From: Euwallacea fornicatus | Taxonomy: Eukaryota > Arthropoda > Insecta > Coleoptera > Curculionidae | NCBI RefSeq assembly: GCF_040115645.1 | Contig: NW_027096111.1 | Coordinates: 21,239-85,238, forward strand | Direction: 5' to 3' | DNA length: 64,000 nt | Shown: in pieces, positions 25,431 through 34,817 of the stretch | How positions within the stretch are numbered: the stretch's first letter is position 1 | Layout of the letters: every line of letters begins with the position of its first letter | The notes under the pieces: model-generated | What the model saw: only the letters and a program-made list of their open reading frames with translations | The model's database searches: none | What the model was told of the DNA's origin: nothing | Translations under genes and position numbers: made by a program

Positions 25431-25956
25431 TTGCGTGGTGAGGCTACTATAAACACCTTCCAATTCTCATGGAGTGGCGCTCGCCTAAGAGATGCAAGGC
25501 TGGGGGGAGGCTCAGTTCCGAGCGGCCCCGTAAAGGTTCACACTGTGAATACAGACATGGCGAGTCTGCGGAACTTTAGCTGGAATTGTACTTTCCTACC
25601 GAGTGCAGTTTCTTCCAACTTACCTGTAATCCTGTCAACTCACTCTCTTCGGAGATTCCTTAATTGTCCTATCCAAAGATCACACCGTAGACATCCGACT
25701 GACTCTGATGAAGGCTGCAGGGATGTATGTCATCATCGGGGCGAGTTGGGAGAGCGGGGCCCCCCTGGGGGTCGGTTGGTGAGGCCACTTTAAACACCCT
25801 CCAAATCCTAAGCTGGGGTGCGCGCCGAAGGGATGCATGGCTGGATGGGAGTCCAGTTCCTAGCGGCTCCGTTAGGGTTCACCCTCATCCAGTGAACATA
25901 GGTGTGGCGAGCCTACGGATACCTAAGCTGGAATTGTACTAAGCTCCAAGTGCAAT
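25431..25956 (+). promoter_or_regulatory. duplicated ~180-bp units in the R1-like 5' UTR
   Basis: Two imperfect copies, about 25,431-25,610 and 25,774-25,956, share GGTGAGGC, TAAACACC, GATGCA, GGCT, AGTTCC, AGCGGC, GGTTCAC and AGCTGGAATTGTACT in order. They are spaced about 343 bp apart. Tandem units in a LINE 5' UTR are often promoter modules; here that is inference. Confidence 0.7.
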
Positions 25957-26109
25957 TTGTCCAATCACCCTATCCTTTTTGAATTCCGACTCCACGGAGT
26001 GTCCTTGAAATTATCCAGCATCCTGGAAGAACCCATCCTAATATCCTGTACTTACCCAAATGTTAACCTGGATGGAAAAGAAGATGAGAAAGTAGTAAAA
26101 AGGTAAATA

Positions 26110-28249
26110 ATGATGAGTGACTTTCAACAAAAGTTACCCCAGGCGGGTGTTAATCCCGCCATTGGTTCCTATCGGGTGAAAGCCCCGGTGACCGATGCTG
26201 GCCCAGTGGATTCTGGGGAGGGCCAAAGCCACTCCGGACGGGTGAAACCGTTCGAGCAAGAAGAGAAGAGGGAGATGTTGGAGGTGACGGGAGGGTTTGC
26301 AAGGAGCGAGAAGCTCAAGCGGACGCCAACCAAAAAAGGAAGACAGGTGAGTAGGGGGGCGATGGGGGCGGAGCTGTCTGGAGCCTCCTCGGAAGAGGGA
26401 CCTCCTCTTGCGAGTATCCCTTTAGGGGAAAAAAGGAGAAGGGTGAAGGAGAACTGCTCGCTCATGGATGAGGGTAAGCATCTGGTTGAGGTTGTAGTAG
26501 AGAAGGTGGAGGATCTCGACCGGGTGGTGAAAGCGGCGCGCCGGCCGAATCAAGAGTTGCTCCACGCCGTGATGGAGGTGAGGAGCGCACTGCGAGCTGT
26601 GGCACGCAGGGAAAGGGCGGAGAAGGAGAAGGAGAATGAACGGGAAATGCTCAGGGACGAAGTGAAGTCGCTGCGAAAGCAGTTGGAGGAGGCCGAGAAG
26701 AGGTGCAGGGGAGAGGTGGAGACAACCGTCTGTGCCACGCAGACGGACACTCCAGAGGAGAGAAGAGTGGCGGAACAGCGGGAAAGGATCCGTGACCTGG
26801 TCGCTTCTGGGGAGCTGCTTGAGGCTCTCCGGGAAAGGTGGGAAGCGGGCCTATTCCTGCAAACGAAGGTGGCACACGGTGACCCCATGTCGGAGGGTTA
26901 CCGTAGTGACTTAGCGGTAATAGTGGGGGAGGGGGATAGTCCGCTGAAAGAGCGGGTGTTGGCCTGGCTTCCTGAGTTGGCGGAAATGGGGGACGAACAC
27001 GAGGCGGGGACAACGCCCTTCCTTGTGCAGTCCTGCCGGATGCGCAAGGGAGGAGGGACGGAGACGTTAGAGCGCTAAGTCTTCTACCGACAGCTGGGGG
27101 GAGACATGGGTCTGGAAGCGGTCTTCGGAGCGCTGAAGGAGCTCGTGAAAACTGCCCAGAGAGGGGAGGACGAGGGTGGTAGTCCCCCAGGTCCCGGGAT
27201 CTGATCCCGGCAAACTTAGGAAGCTGGGGGAGCTTGCTGCGGAGGGTAGCAATGTTAAACTCCGCTTCTATTTGCAGGAAGCCAACGAGACGAATAGGGG
27301 GAAGGGAACTAAGGAGGAAGAAGGGGTCATCATTGTGGCTAGGGAGGAAGGAACATCCTACCTGGATGTCCTGAGGAGGGTTAGGCAGGTGGTGGCCAAA
27401 AGGGGCCAAGATGTAAAGGTAGGGACCGTCAGGGAGACGAAGAAGGGTGAGGTGCTTCTGACGGTACCGAAGGGGGAAAAGGGGGGACAACTCCGTGAGT
27501 TACTCTCCAAGGAGCTGGGAGGCAGTCGGGTGAGGGGTGGAACGGGGAGATCTGTGGCCTTCCTCGTGCACGGGGTGGACGGGATTGCCACGGGCGAGGA
27601 GGTGGTGGGGGCGGTGGCGACCGCGGCAGGGGTAGAAAGGGGGTGGCTAAGGCTGCTCAGTCTTCGGCCCAGCTTCCTTGTGGAGGGAGAAGCGGTAAGG
27701 AGGTTGCGAAGGATCACGGACCTGCAGGTGGGCATCTCCAGGTGCCGGCTGAGGGAGCGGCGGGAGACCGGCCGCTGCTTCAGGTGCTGGGAGGTGGGGC
27801 ACAGAGCGGGAGAGTGTAAGGGGGAGGACCGCTCGCGGCTGTGCGCAAGGTGCGCGCAGGGAGGCCACAAGGCCGCAACCTGTCGCACCGAGAGGTACTG
27901 TCCCATATGCATGGAAAGAGGACACAGTGCCGGGGGGCCAGGGTGTGGGGGACCGAAAGCTGGTGGCGCACCCAAACCTGGGAGCAAACCCGAGACTGAG
28001 GGCGAGCCTAAAGCGAAGGGGAAATCTAAGGCTGTGGGCGAGTCCAAAGCCGAGGGGGAACTCGAGACTGGGGGCGAGTCTGGAACTGAGGAGGAACCCG
28101 AGGCGGGGGGTGAGCCGGTGGAGACGACGGAGCCGGACAGGGCTGGAGGGGCGAAGGCCTCACGGACCACCACGTTCCCTAAGCCGTTGGTGAACGACGG
28201 CAAAAGGAACGGGGACAGGAGGAGGAAAGACGGGCCGAGAAAGGACTAG
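26110..28249 (+). pseudogene. R1-like ORF1 (Gag-like), copy 1
   Basis: Nucleic-acid-binding ORF1 protein of an R1-clade element. The N-terminal part (26,110-27,078) has a charged coiled-coil region of about 90 residues followed by a conserved block around EGYRSDLAVIVGEG. A TAA at 27,076-27,078 and a +1 shift before about 27,176 break the frame, and the second part continues to 28,249. This carries three zinc knuckles in a row: CFRCWEVGHRAGEC, CARCAQGGHKAATC and CPICMERGHSAGGPGC (CX2CX4HX4C twice, then CX2CX4HX6C). The C-terminus is a degenerate GESKAEG/GELETGG low-complexity run ending in basic residues. The intact protein would coat element RNA. Copy 2 (32,647-34,749) is homologous throughout. 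Confidence 0.88.
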
Positions 28250-28318
28250 GAGGGACACGGGTAAGTGTGCGTGTTTGGGTGAGTGAGTGAGTGCGAGCGT
28301 GAGGAGTGGTTGTATGCA

Positions 28319-31283
28319 ATGGCGTCGGACAGGGAACTGCGGTGTCTGCAGATTAACCTGGACAGGGGCCGTCTCGCGATGGACCTCATGTACCAGGTGA
28401 TCAGAGAGCGGGGCGTCGACGTGGTGCTCGGGCAGGAGCCGTGTCTAGCCGGGCGGAACCTAGTACGGGACAGGGGTGACGACGACTTCATCTGGCTAGC
28501 GCCGGGTGTTAGGGTGAAGTCGCTCCACCGGGACCGGGGATTCGTCGTTGCGGAGCTGAACGGTATCACTTTCGTCTCTGCGTACTTCTCGCCGAGTAGG
28601 ACCGCCGCCGATTTTACGGCGTGGCTCGATCGGTTGGGGGGCTACGTCAGGGGGCGTGACAGCAGGAAGGTTCTCATTGCTGGGGACCTGAACGCTACGA
28701 GTGAGCGGTTCGGTTCTCGGGTGACGAATGCCTACGGACGGGTTCTGGAAGAGTTCCTGGACGCGGCGGAGCTCGTCCCCATCAACACCAGGGATGAGTG
28801 GACGTTCGGTAATCGGAACGGCAGGTCACTGATTGACGTTACCATGGCGGGAGCGTCTGTGAATGGCTGGGTGAGAGACTGGAGAGTTGAGGTTGAAATG
28901 GAGAGCGGGAGTGGCCACAGGTACCTCTCGTACCGCATAAAGCGAGTGGGGGTGGTATCTGGGGGTGGTGTGGAAGCGAGCGTGAGAAAAGGAGGATGGG
29001 TGGTGAGTAAAAAAGGATTGGAAAATGTGAGCCGGTACGTGAAGGAGCGGAAAGGTCTGGGTATCGTGGAAACTCCCGAAGAAATCGTTCGGGAGATAAG
29101 CGAAACCTGTGACGAGTGCATGAGTAAGCGTGACAATGGGAAAGGGAAGATGAAACGAGCGGTGTACTGGTGGAGTGATGAAATTGCCGAAAGGAGAAGA
29201 GCGTGTATAAGAGCGAGGAGAAGATGGACGCGAGAGCGAGGAAGAGGGAATGTGACAGATACGGGTGCAGCGGCAGAGTACAAGAGAGAGCGCAAGGCCC
29301 TCAAGGAATCCATAAGGGATGCCAAGAGGGACGAGTGGAAGAAAGTTTGTGCGTAGCCCGAGACGGACGTCTGGGGACTCGGTTACAAAATAGTGACCGA
29401 GAAACTTGGCCGCCTGAGCAATGGTCCCCTGCCGGAGGCAGAGATGCAAAAGCAGGTGGACACGCTGTTCCCGGATAAGCCACGGGTAGTGTGGGAAAAG
29501 GTACAAACGGGGCCGAATGACGTGCCTCGAGTCACGACTGAGGAAATCCGTCAGGCCGTCGGGAGTCTCAAGAGCCGCAAGGCTCCGGAACTGGACGGGC
29601 TACCGAACGAGGTTTGAAGCTATATCTTGGGGCAGCGCCCCAGGGTATGGCGAGTTGCGTAAATAGCATCTTAACCTCGGGCGAGTACCCTAAAGTCTGG
29701 AAGAGAACCCGACTGGTGCTGGTGGAGAAACCGAAGCGTGATCCGGGAGCGGAGGTCTCGTACCGGCCCATATGCCTCGTGGACGGACTCGGGAAAGTGG
29801 CGGAAAAGGTGGTCAAGACCAGACTGCTGAACGAAGCGAATGCTTTGGGAATGGTGAGCGCGAGTCAGTATGGGTTCGTCAAGGGCAGGAGCACCTTGGA
29901 CGCCATGCAAGCGGTCATGAGAATAGTGGAGGGGATCAGGGAGGAAAGTTGCAAACACGCGGGCTTCTGCGTCATGGTAACGATAGATGTAAAGAACGCC
30001 TTCAATAGGGCGTTTTGGGACCTAATCATCGAAGTGATGAAAAGGGCCCAGGTGAGCGGGTACCTCTTGAACGTAGTTCAGTCGTACCTGCAAGATCGGG
30101 TTTTGGTGTTACCTGACGGGGGGTTCGAGAGTTGTCTTGTGGCGTTCCTCAAGGGTCTGTCCTGGGCCCCGTCTTGTGGAACCTCTACTACGACGGGATA
30201 CTGACGGTCGAGTACCCGCGAGGGGTCACCCCGGTGGCTTACGCGGACGACTTGGCGTTGGTGGTCTCGGCGAAGGACGGGGTAACCCTAGAGGCGAGGA
30301 CCAGATGGGCCATGGAACTGCTCGCCGACACGTTCGAACGCATGGGGTTAAGCATGGCTACGGATAAAACCGAACTGGTGCTGCTGGCCGGGCGAAGGAA
30401 AATAAGAAGCATGAGTCTGAGAGTGGACGACGTCTCGTACGAGACGAAGGAATGCGTGAAGTACCTCGGAGTGTGGATCGGCAGAAATGCTCGCTTCGGC
30501 GAGCACGTACGACGAACCTCCGAAAAGGTTGCTAAGGTGATTGGGAAGCTGGACTGCATTCTGCCTAGGGCGAGTGGTTTGGGGTATGAAAGAAGGAGGT
30601 TGATGGTGATGGCGGCATCGTCGGTCCTGCTGTACGCTGCTCCAGTCTGGGGAACCGAACTTGAGTATGGAAGGTACACGGCAACACTGGAGAGGGCAAA
30701 CCGTATGCTCGCACTCCGGGTGGCTAGTGCCTACAGGACGGCACCGATCGATGCGGTGTTGGCACTGGCCAAAATACCTCCGGTGAGAATTAGAGTGACA
30801 GAGAGAAGGATGATGTGGGAAGGGAGAAGTGGGGTGAAGGAATGGGTAATGAAAGAGTGGGAGCGGGACTGGGAGAAGTATGAGGGTCGGGCAAAGACCT
30901 TCATACCCCGGATCCGTGAGTGGTACGAGTGCGAATGGACGAAAAGTGGGTATATGTTGGCTCAGGTGTTTACCGGACACGGCGTGTTTGGGAAATAACT
31001 GAAGCGGATACGAGTGGAAAGGATTGCGGAATGCTGGTTTTGTGACGAAAGGGAGGACACGCCGGAGCACACGCTGTGGACGTGTCCGGAGTGGGAGAGC
31101 TATCGCGCCGAGGCAAGGGCGGGGGGACTCGACCTGAACCGAAGCACGATAGGGAACGAGCTGGTGGAGAGCAAGAGCAAGTGGGTGGCGTTTGAGGGCC
31201 TGATAGAGAAGATCTTGAGGGCCAAGATTGTAAGAGAGAACGAGAGGAAGAAGAGTGGGGTGCGGAACCTTGTCCGTACCTAG
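28319..31283 (+). pseudogene. R1-like ORF2: AP endonuclease plus reverse transcriptase, copy 1
   Basis: Starts MASDRELRCLQINLDRGRLA (an in-frame ATG at 28,283 is less likely). Endonuclease landmarks are the Asn of QINLD, GQEP, GDLNAT, NGRSLIDVT and the terminal His of SGSGHRY. RT landmarks are RKAPELDG, YRPICLVDGLGKVAEKV, YGFVKGRSTLDA, VTIDVKNAFN, SCGVPQGSVLGPVLWN and the catalytic AYADDLALV. A CX2CX8HX4C finger (CWFCDERED...HTLWTC) lies near the C-terminus. Breaks: TAG at 29,354-29,356, a 1-base deletion near 29,613, a frameshift near 30,130 and TAA at 30,996-30,998. It would nick the target and copy the RNA (target-primed reverse transcription), but this copy is dead. Confidence 0.9.
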
Positions 31284-31460
31284 TCTGGAGGGGAAAAGGA
31301 CGCCCTGATGTAATGCCGAGAGGCGGTTCCGGGGCAGAAGAGGGGAGGTGGGTTTAATGGGTAGGCGGGCGACGTAATGGTCGGTTGAATCCCACACTAC
31401 CCGGTCGTGGACCAGGCCGGGTGTCTTAAGAAGAGTCCCACTCCTCGGAAAAAAAAAAAA
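31284..31460 (+). other. R1-like 3' UTR with hairpin and poly(A), copy 1
   Basis: Contains a block shared with copy 2 (GGGCGACRTAATGGTCGGTYGAATCCCACACTACC, split here only for description), then the hairpin ACCCGG (31,399-31,404) / CCGGGT (31,417-31,422), GTGTCTTAAGAAGA, CCTCGG and 12 A residues. In R1/R2-type elements the RT recognises 3'-UTR RNA structure, so this is the likely recognition region. Confidence 0.75.
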
Positions 31461-31512
31461 CTCAGTACTATTAGGAATGACGGAAATAACACGAAATCGT
31501 ACGATTTACACG
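31461..31512 (+). repeat. short satellite piece, forward orientation
   Basis: CTCAGTACTATTAGGAATGACGG... to CGTACGATTTACACG: the second target duplicate and the rest of the 246-bp unit's extra segment in the same orientation as the main array, cut by the solo LTR. Confidence 0.9.
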
Positions 31513-31717
31513 AGTTACAGCCTGCTTATTGTGGTATCAGCAGTACGGTGACGTCACGCTCGCTTTAGCTTAAATAGGAGAGTAGCATTAAGAACTGGGC
31601 TTGTTGTAATTAATTCGCTTGTATTACACGTTCGCTTTCGTTCTCGTTTGAATAAATTTTCAGTGAAGATAAAATAATGTTTTTTTTATCGCGTTTTCTG
31701 GGATCCGAAACATAACT
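31513..31717. mobile_element. solo LTR (205 bp) of a second errantivirus family
   Basis: AGTTACAG...CATAACT has the same AGTTA/TAACT tips as the errantivirus LTRs but otherwise a different sequence. Read on the + strand it contains GGTGACGTCACGC, TTAAATAGGAG as a TATA-like region, and TTTGAATAAATT as a polyadenylation-like signal. No internal element sequence is attached. The satellite is forward on its left and reversed on its right, and the 4-bp flanks are CACG and CGTG rather than a direct repeat. It therefore sits on an inversion breakpoint. Orientation by the TATA and poly(A) signals is +. Confidence 0.82.
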
Positions 31718-32523
31718 CGTGCTATTTCCGTCATTCCTAACAATACTGAGCTTAAAAATCGTCAAATCCGTGAAATCGGCGAGTTTCGTCGGTAATTGCC
31801 CGAAAACCACGATTTGGCGTTATTTCGCCAACGCGACAACCAATTTTGTTCAAATCGGCTTCTTTTGACAAAATAAGTTTAATTAGGCCTTAAACGGCAA
31901 ATCGTCAATTTGACTGTTCTAGAAGCGGCAATTTTTGTCCAAATCGTGTAAATCGTACGATTTCGTGCTATTTCCGTCATTCCTAACAATACTGAGCTTA
32001 AAAATAGTCAAATCCGTGCAATCGGCGAGTTTCGTCGGAAATTGCCCGAAAACCACGATTTGGCGTTATTTCGCCAACGCTACAACCAATTTTGTTCAAA
32101 TCGTCTCCTTCTGGCAAAATAAGCATAATAAGGTCTTAAACGGCAAATCGTCAATTTGGCTCTAATAGAAGCGGCACTTTTTGTCCAAATCGTACGATTT
32201 GGCGATATTTCGAGAAAGCTACAACCAATTTTGTTCAAATCGTCTCCTTTTGGCAAAATAAGCATAATAAGGCCTTAAGCGGCAAATTGGCAATTTGGCT
32301 CTAATAAAAGCGGCACTTTTTGTCCAAATCTTATGATTTGGCGTTATCTCGCCAACACGACAACCAATTTTGTTCAAATCGTCTTCGTTTGGTAAAATAA
32401 GCATAATAAGGCCTTAAACGGCAAATCGTCAATTTGGCTCTAATAGAAGCGGCACTTTTTGACCAAATCGTGTAAATCGTACGATTTCGTGCTATTTCCG
32501 TTATTCCTAACAATACTGAGCTT
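31718..32523 (-). repeat. satellite in inverted orientation (246-bp and 139-bp units)
   Basis: Reverse complement of the array units: CGTGCTATTTCCGTCATTCC recurs at 31,718 and 31,964 (246 apart), and in variant form at 32,488, which is one 246-bp unit plus two 139-bp units further on. Monomers are more diverged than in the core array (for example GGCTTCTTTTGACAAAAT near 31,858). It ends at ...CAATACTGAGCTT where R1-like copy 2 begins. Confidence 0.93.
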
Positions 32524-32646
32524 GGGGGCCGAAGTCCTATCCGCACCTCCTCGTCGTGGCCCCTGGATGCCCTTCTTCCGAGACCGGGTAACCAACCCCG
32601 GTGGAGGATGATGGGTAACTAACGCGGAAGGCAAACAAGGACAAAT

Positions 32647-34749
32647 ATGACGGACAAGGCAATTAAGAAAGGATTACTTCTCCAGGGGCGATCGGAACCC
32701 CAGGGGACGGCGAGCGAGGTGCCGGAGCAGGCCTCGCTGGCAGTCGTAATAAAGCCTCTGCAACAAAGACAGGGTGGTGACGGTGGACCCCAGGCCACAC
32801 CCCCAGTGCGAACTACTGGGAGGAAAGTAAGGAGGACTTCCCCCGGCGGGATGAAAAAATCATCAATGCGGAAAGACGACCCAACGTCATTGGGGTTGTC
32901 AGCATTAGAGGAGGCAGTCAGACATGTGGATGAACTGGACCGCCTCATAAACGCAAAGAGTAGGCCCAGCATAGACATGGTCAACGTCGTGTCCGACCTA
33001 CACAGTGCGCTCTGTCGAGCACGTATTGAGAGAGAAGAGGAGCGGGCCCGTCTAGCCGTAAATAAAGATATTGGCACTTTGCGCGAAGAGAATGCCAATC
33101 TGATAGTGCGCCTATCTCGACTCGAGTCCTCGGGTCGGGTCGTGACCGATTCGGTGTCCGTCGACTGTCAGACGGAAACCGATGAAGAGAGAAGAACGGC
33201 GGAACAGAAGAACCACATCCGCCGACTGATCGGCCAGGGAGATCTGCTGGATGCCCTACGTGAGCGATGGGAGAACGGTCTCTTTGTCGCCACCGAGGTC
33301 GCGTACGGGGACCCCGTATGCGAGGGCTACCGATAGGATCTCGGGTTAATAGTGGGGTTAGAGTCTAACCCCCTCAGAGAAAGGTTCCTAAGGCTCCTGC
33401 CAGAGCTGAGAGAAATAGAGGAACAGCCGGAGTCGGAGGACGGCTTCCCATACCTACTTCAGACGTGCAATCTGCGGAAGGGTGGGAAAATAGGACAGCG
33501 GGAGAGGTACGTGTTCTTGAGGCAACTGGAGAGCACGGGTCCAGAACAGGTGCTGGGCTCAGTCAGGGCCCTGGTTGGTACCATAGAGGAATTGGGGAGG
33601 ACCAGCGTGGTCATACCGCTGGTTCCAGGATCCGATTCCTGGAAGCTCCGTAAGATCTGTGAGCTGGCGGCGATGAACCAGGAGGGTAGATTTAAAATCA
33701 AAATCTACCTACCAGAGTCTAACAAACCTAGGGGACCTGCTGCAGCCACCACGTCTGGTGGCAGGCGGGACGAGGACGCGGTGCTCGTGGCTAAGAAGGA
33801 GGGGGCCACCTACAGCGACACCCTCAAGAAGGTGCGACAACTTGTGGCGCAGTCCCAGACGAAAGTAGACATAGGCAACGTCAGGGAGACTAGGCGCGGC
33901 GAGATCCTTCTGACGCTGCCTAAAGGGGGGAATGGGGGGAAAGAACTCCGGGACATTCTCGGCAAGGGGCTGGGAGTAGACCGGGTTCGAACGGGGACGG
34001 GAGGCAGGCCCGTGATCTTCCGAGTCACAGGTCTGGACGGAGTCACTACCGGTGAAGAGGTGGTAGGGGCGGTGGCTGCTGCGGCAGAGCTCGACCCGTG
34101 TCGGCTCAAACTGACCGGCATTCGGGCAAGTTTCGGCAGATGCCAAACCGCCACCATACGTGTTGTCAAGGGGGATGGCGAGGCGACAGCAAAAGTTCGG
34201 GGGATCTCCGATCTGCGAGTCGGCATCAGCAGGTGTCGCCTCAAGGAGAGGAAGGACTTTGGGCGTTGCTTCCGCTGTTGGGAGACGGGGCATAGAGCGG
34301 GCCAATGTAAAGGCGTGGACAGGTCCCATCTGTGCGCCCGATGCGCTAAGGAGGGGCACAGGGCCGTGGAGTGTAAAAACTCTCGTTTCTGCCCCCTCTG
34401 TAAGGCAGAGGGACACAGCGCAGGAGCCACGGGGTGCGAGGGGCGGACCACGAAGTTCGCGACGGCACCGGCCAAAAAGTCGGCAGCCGGAGCCGCACCG
34501 GCAACCCGTGTGTCAAAAAAGACCGAATCCGCGCCTGTGCGAGACGAAGCAAAGGGGGTGCAAGCGGCACGCCCCCCTTCCTCGACCAGTTCGGTCGGTG
34601 AAGGGGTGGGAGCCGAAATAGAGGCAGAGGGGGAGGGTCACGAGGAAAGCATCGCCTCGGGGCGCTTCACCGAAGAGCCACTCAAGAGCGAGGCTACGTC
34701 GAAACGTGGCAAACGACGGAGAGCGCGATCTCGCAAAGACTCAGCGTAG
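32647..34749 (+). pseudogene. R1-like ORF1 (Gag-like), copy 2
   Basis: One frame throughout apart from a TAG at 33,334-33,336, where copy 1 has Ser in EGYRSDL. It starts MTDKAIKKGLLLQ. A coiled-coil segment around residues 75-160 is followed by conserved blocks (VPGSDSWKLRKICELAA, EVVGAVAAAAELD) and three zinc knuckles: CFRCWETGHRAGQC, CARCAKEGHRAVEC and CPLCKAEGHSAGATGC. The tail is basic (KRGKRRRARSRKDSA). ORF2 begins a few bases downstream, the usual close ORF1-ORF2 spacing. A single stop separates this gene from an open frame of about 700 codons, so it decayed recently or little. Confidence 0.88.
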
Positions 34750-34817
34750 AGGAGGTTGACTCTCAAGTGAGTGTGAATGAGTATGTGTGTGTGAGATTGC
34801 GGCGGATAAATGGAAAA

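Larger units (their letters stand above)
25183..31460 (+). mobile_element. R1-clade non-LTR retrotransposon, copy 1, decayed
   Basis: GC-rich 6.28-kb element with a long 5' UTR, a zinc-knuckle ORF1, an ORF2 with AP endonuclease and reverse transcriptase, a 3' UTR and a 12-A tail. It is flanked by CTCAGTATTGTT (25,171-25,182) and CTCAGTACTATT (31,461-31,472), a 12-bp target duplication with two mismatches. The uninterrupted form of the target is visible at about 24,919-24,943. ORF1 has one nonsense codon and a frameshift; ORF2 has two nonsense codons and two frameshifts. The 5' UTR suggests near full length. The clade call rests on the QINLDRxRLA endonuclease start, three CCHC knuckles in ORF1 and a C-terminal CCHC in ORF2. 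Confidence 0.9.

Noticed and set aside
25171..31472. Telomeric TTAGG repeats
   Set aside because: Only isolated TTAGG pentamers occur; no tandem run was found, so the window is not telomeric repeat.
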